DNA of 6,076 bases. It comes from Clostridium sp. CAG:590. GTDB taxonomy: Bacteria > Bacillota > Clostridia > Lachnospirales > Lachnospiraceae. Every line of letters starts with the position of its first letter. Within the stretch, counting starts at the first letter, position 1. Both the position numbers and the translations under genes were made by a program. Location of the stretch: assembly GCA_000431135.1 (NCBI GenBank), contig HF987788.1, positions 1 through 6,076 of the forward strand, in the 5' to 3' direction. Positions 5,937 to 6,076 of this stretch are shown piece after piece. Below the pieces are notes generated by a model. The model ran no database searches. It saw nothing but the letters and a program-made list of their open reading frames with translations, and had not been told where the DNA came from.

Positions 5937-6076
5937 ATGGATAAGTTTTTTAAGATTTCGGAACGTGGATCTGATGTCAGAACAGAGATTATGGGTGGTC
6001 TTACCACATTTTTTGCTATGGCTTATATCGTATTTGTTAATCCGAACCAGGTAGCCGGTGAGGGAGCAAATGGTTG
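5937..6076 (+). CDS. Putative adenine/guanine/hypoxanthine permease (AzgA family), 3' end missing
   Basis: Only 46 codons are inside the window, and the frame is open to the edge. The start is fixed by AAGGAGA (5924-5930), 6 nt before the ATG. The N-terminus has MDKFFKISERGSDVRTEI at 1-18, then a hydrophobic first membrane segment with TTFFAMAYIVFVNP at 23-36. This is the characteristic opening of AzgA-type nucleobase transporters (PbuG/PbuO/YicO-like), which import purine bases through the cytoplasmic membrane. The exact substrate cannot be read from this fragment, and a more general NCS2 label is the fallback. It follows the butyrate operon by 163 bp across a terminator and has no evident pathway link to it, so it probably starts a separate unit. 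I found no convincing promoter in the gap. Confidence 0.85.
   Translation, partial: MDKFFKISERGSDVRTEIMGGLTTFFAMAYIVFVNPNQVAGEGANG

Overview
The window looks like chromosome from a butyrate-producing anaerobic Firmicute, most likely a Lachnospiraceae member (Roseburia, Agathobacter/Eubacterium rectale, Butyrivibrio or Coprococcus type). This rests on the moderately AT-rich sequence, strong purine-rich Shine-Dalgarno sites (AGGAGG or AAGGAG types), codon use favouring TTA/CTT for Leu and CGT/AGA for Arg, and the gene content and order. The genus cannot be settled by reading alone.

Layout: every gene is on the + strand. Positions 1-5774 hold the central butyrate-synthesis cluster in the order thl (5' end cut off by the window edge), crt, hbd, bcd, etfB, etfA. 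Junctions are tight (45, 37, 12 and 16 bp), except for a 134-bp gap between crt and hbd. That gap holds a near-perfect palindrome, a second imperfect hairpin and a 19-codon reading frame that ends inside the hbd ribosome binding site. A stem-loop with a T-rich tail (about 5821-5876) follows etfA and probably ends the transcript. The 163-bp gap then contains a second hairpin and the ribosome binding site of a new gene, an AzgA-type (NCS2-like) nucleobase permease, of which only the first 46 codons are present.

How the genes work together: thiolase condenses two acetyl-CoA to acetoacetyl-CoA. Hbd reduces it to 3-hydroxybutyryl-CoA and Crt dehydrates that to crotonyl-CoA. Bcd with EtfB/EtfA reduces crotonyl-CoA to butyryl-CoA. 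In this family the last step is coupled by flavin-based electron bifurcation to ferredoxin reduction, so the cluster both disposes of reducing equivalents and supplies reduced ferredoxin for energy conservation. The terminal butyrate-forming step (butyryl-CoA:acetate CoA-transferase, or Ptb/Buk) is not in the window.

Novelty: the coding content is a well-known pathway, and I see no undescribed system, mobile element, CRISPR array, tRNA or rRNA. The parts that merit a second look are the structured crt-hbd gap, the structured leader of the permease gene, and a few unusual residues or small insertions in Thl and Bcd.
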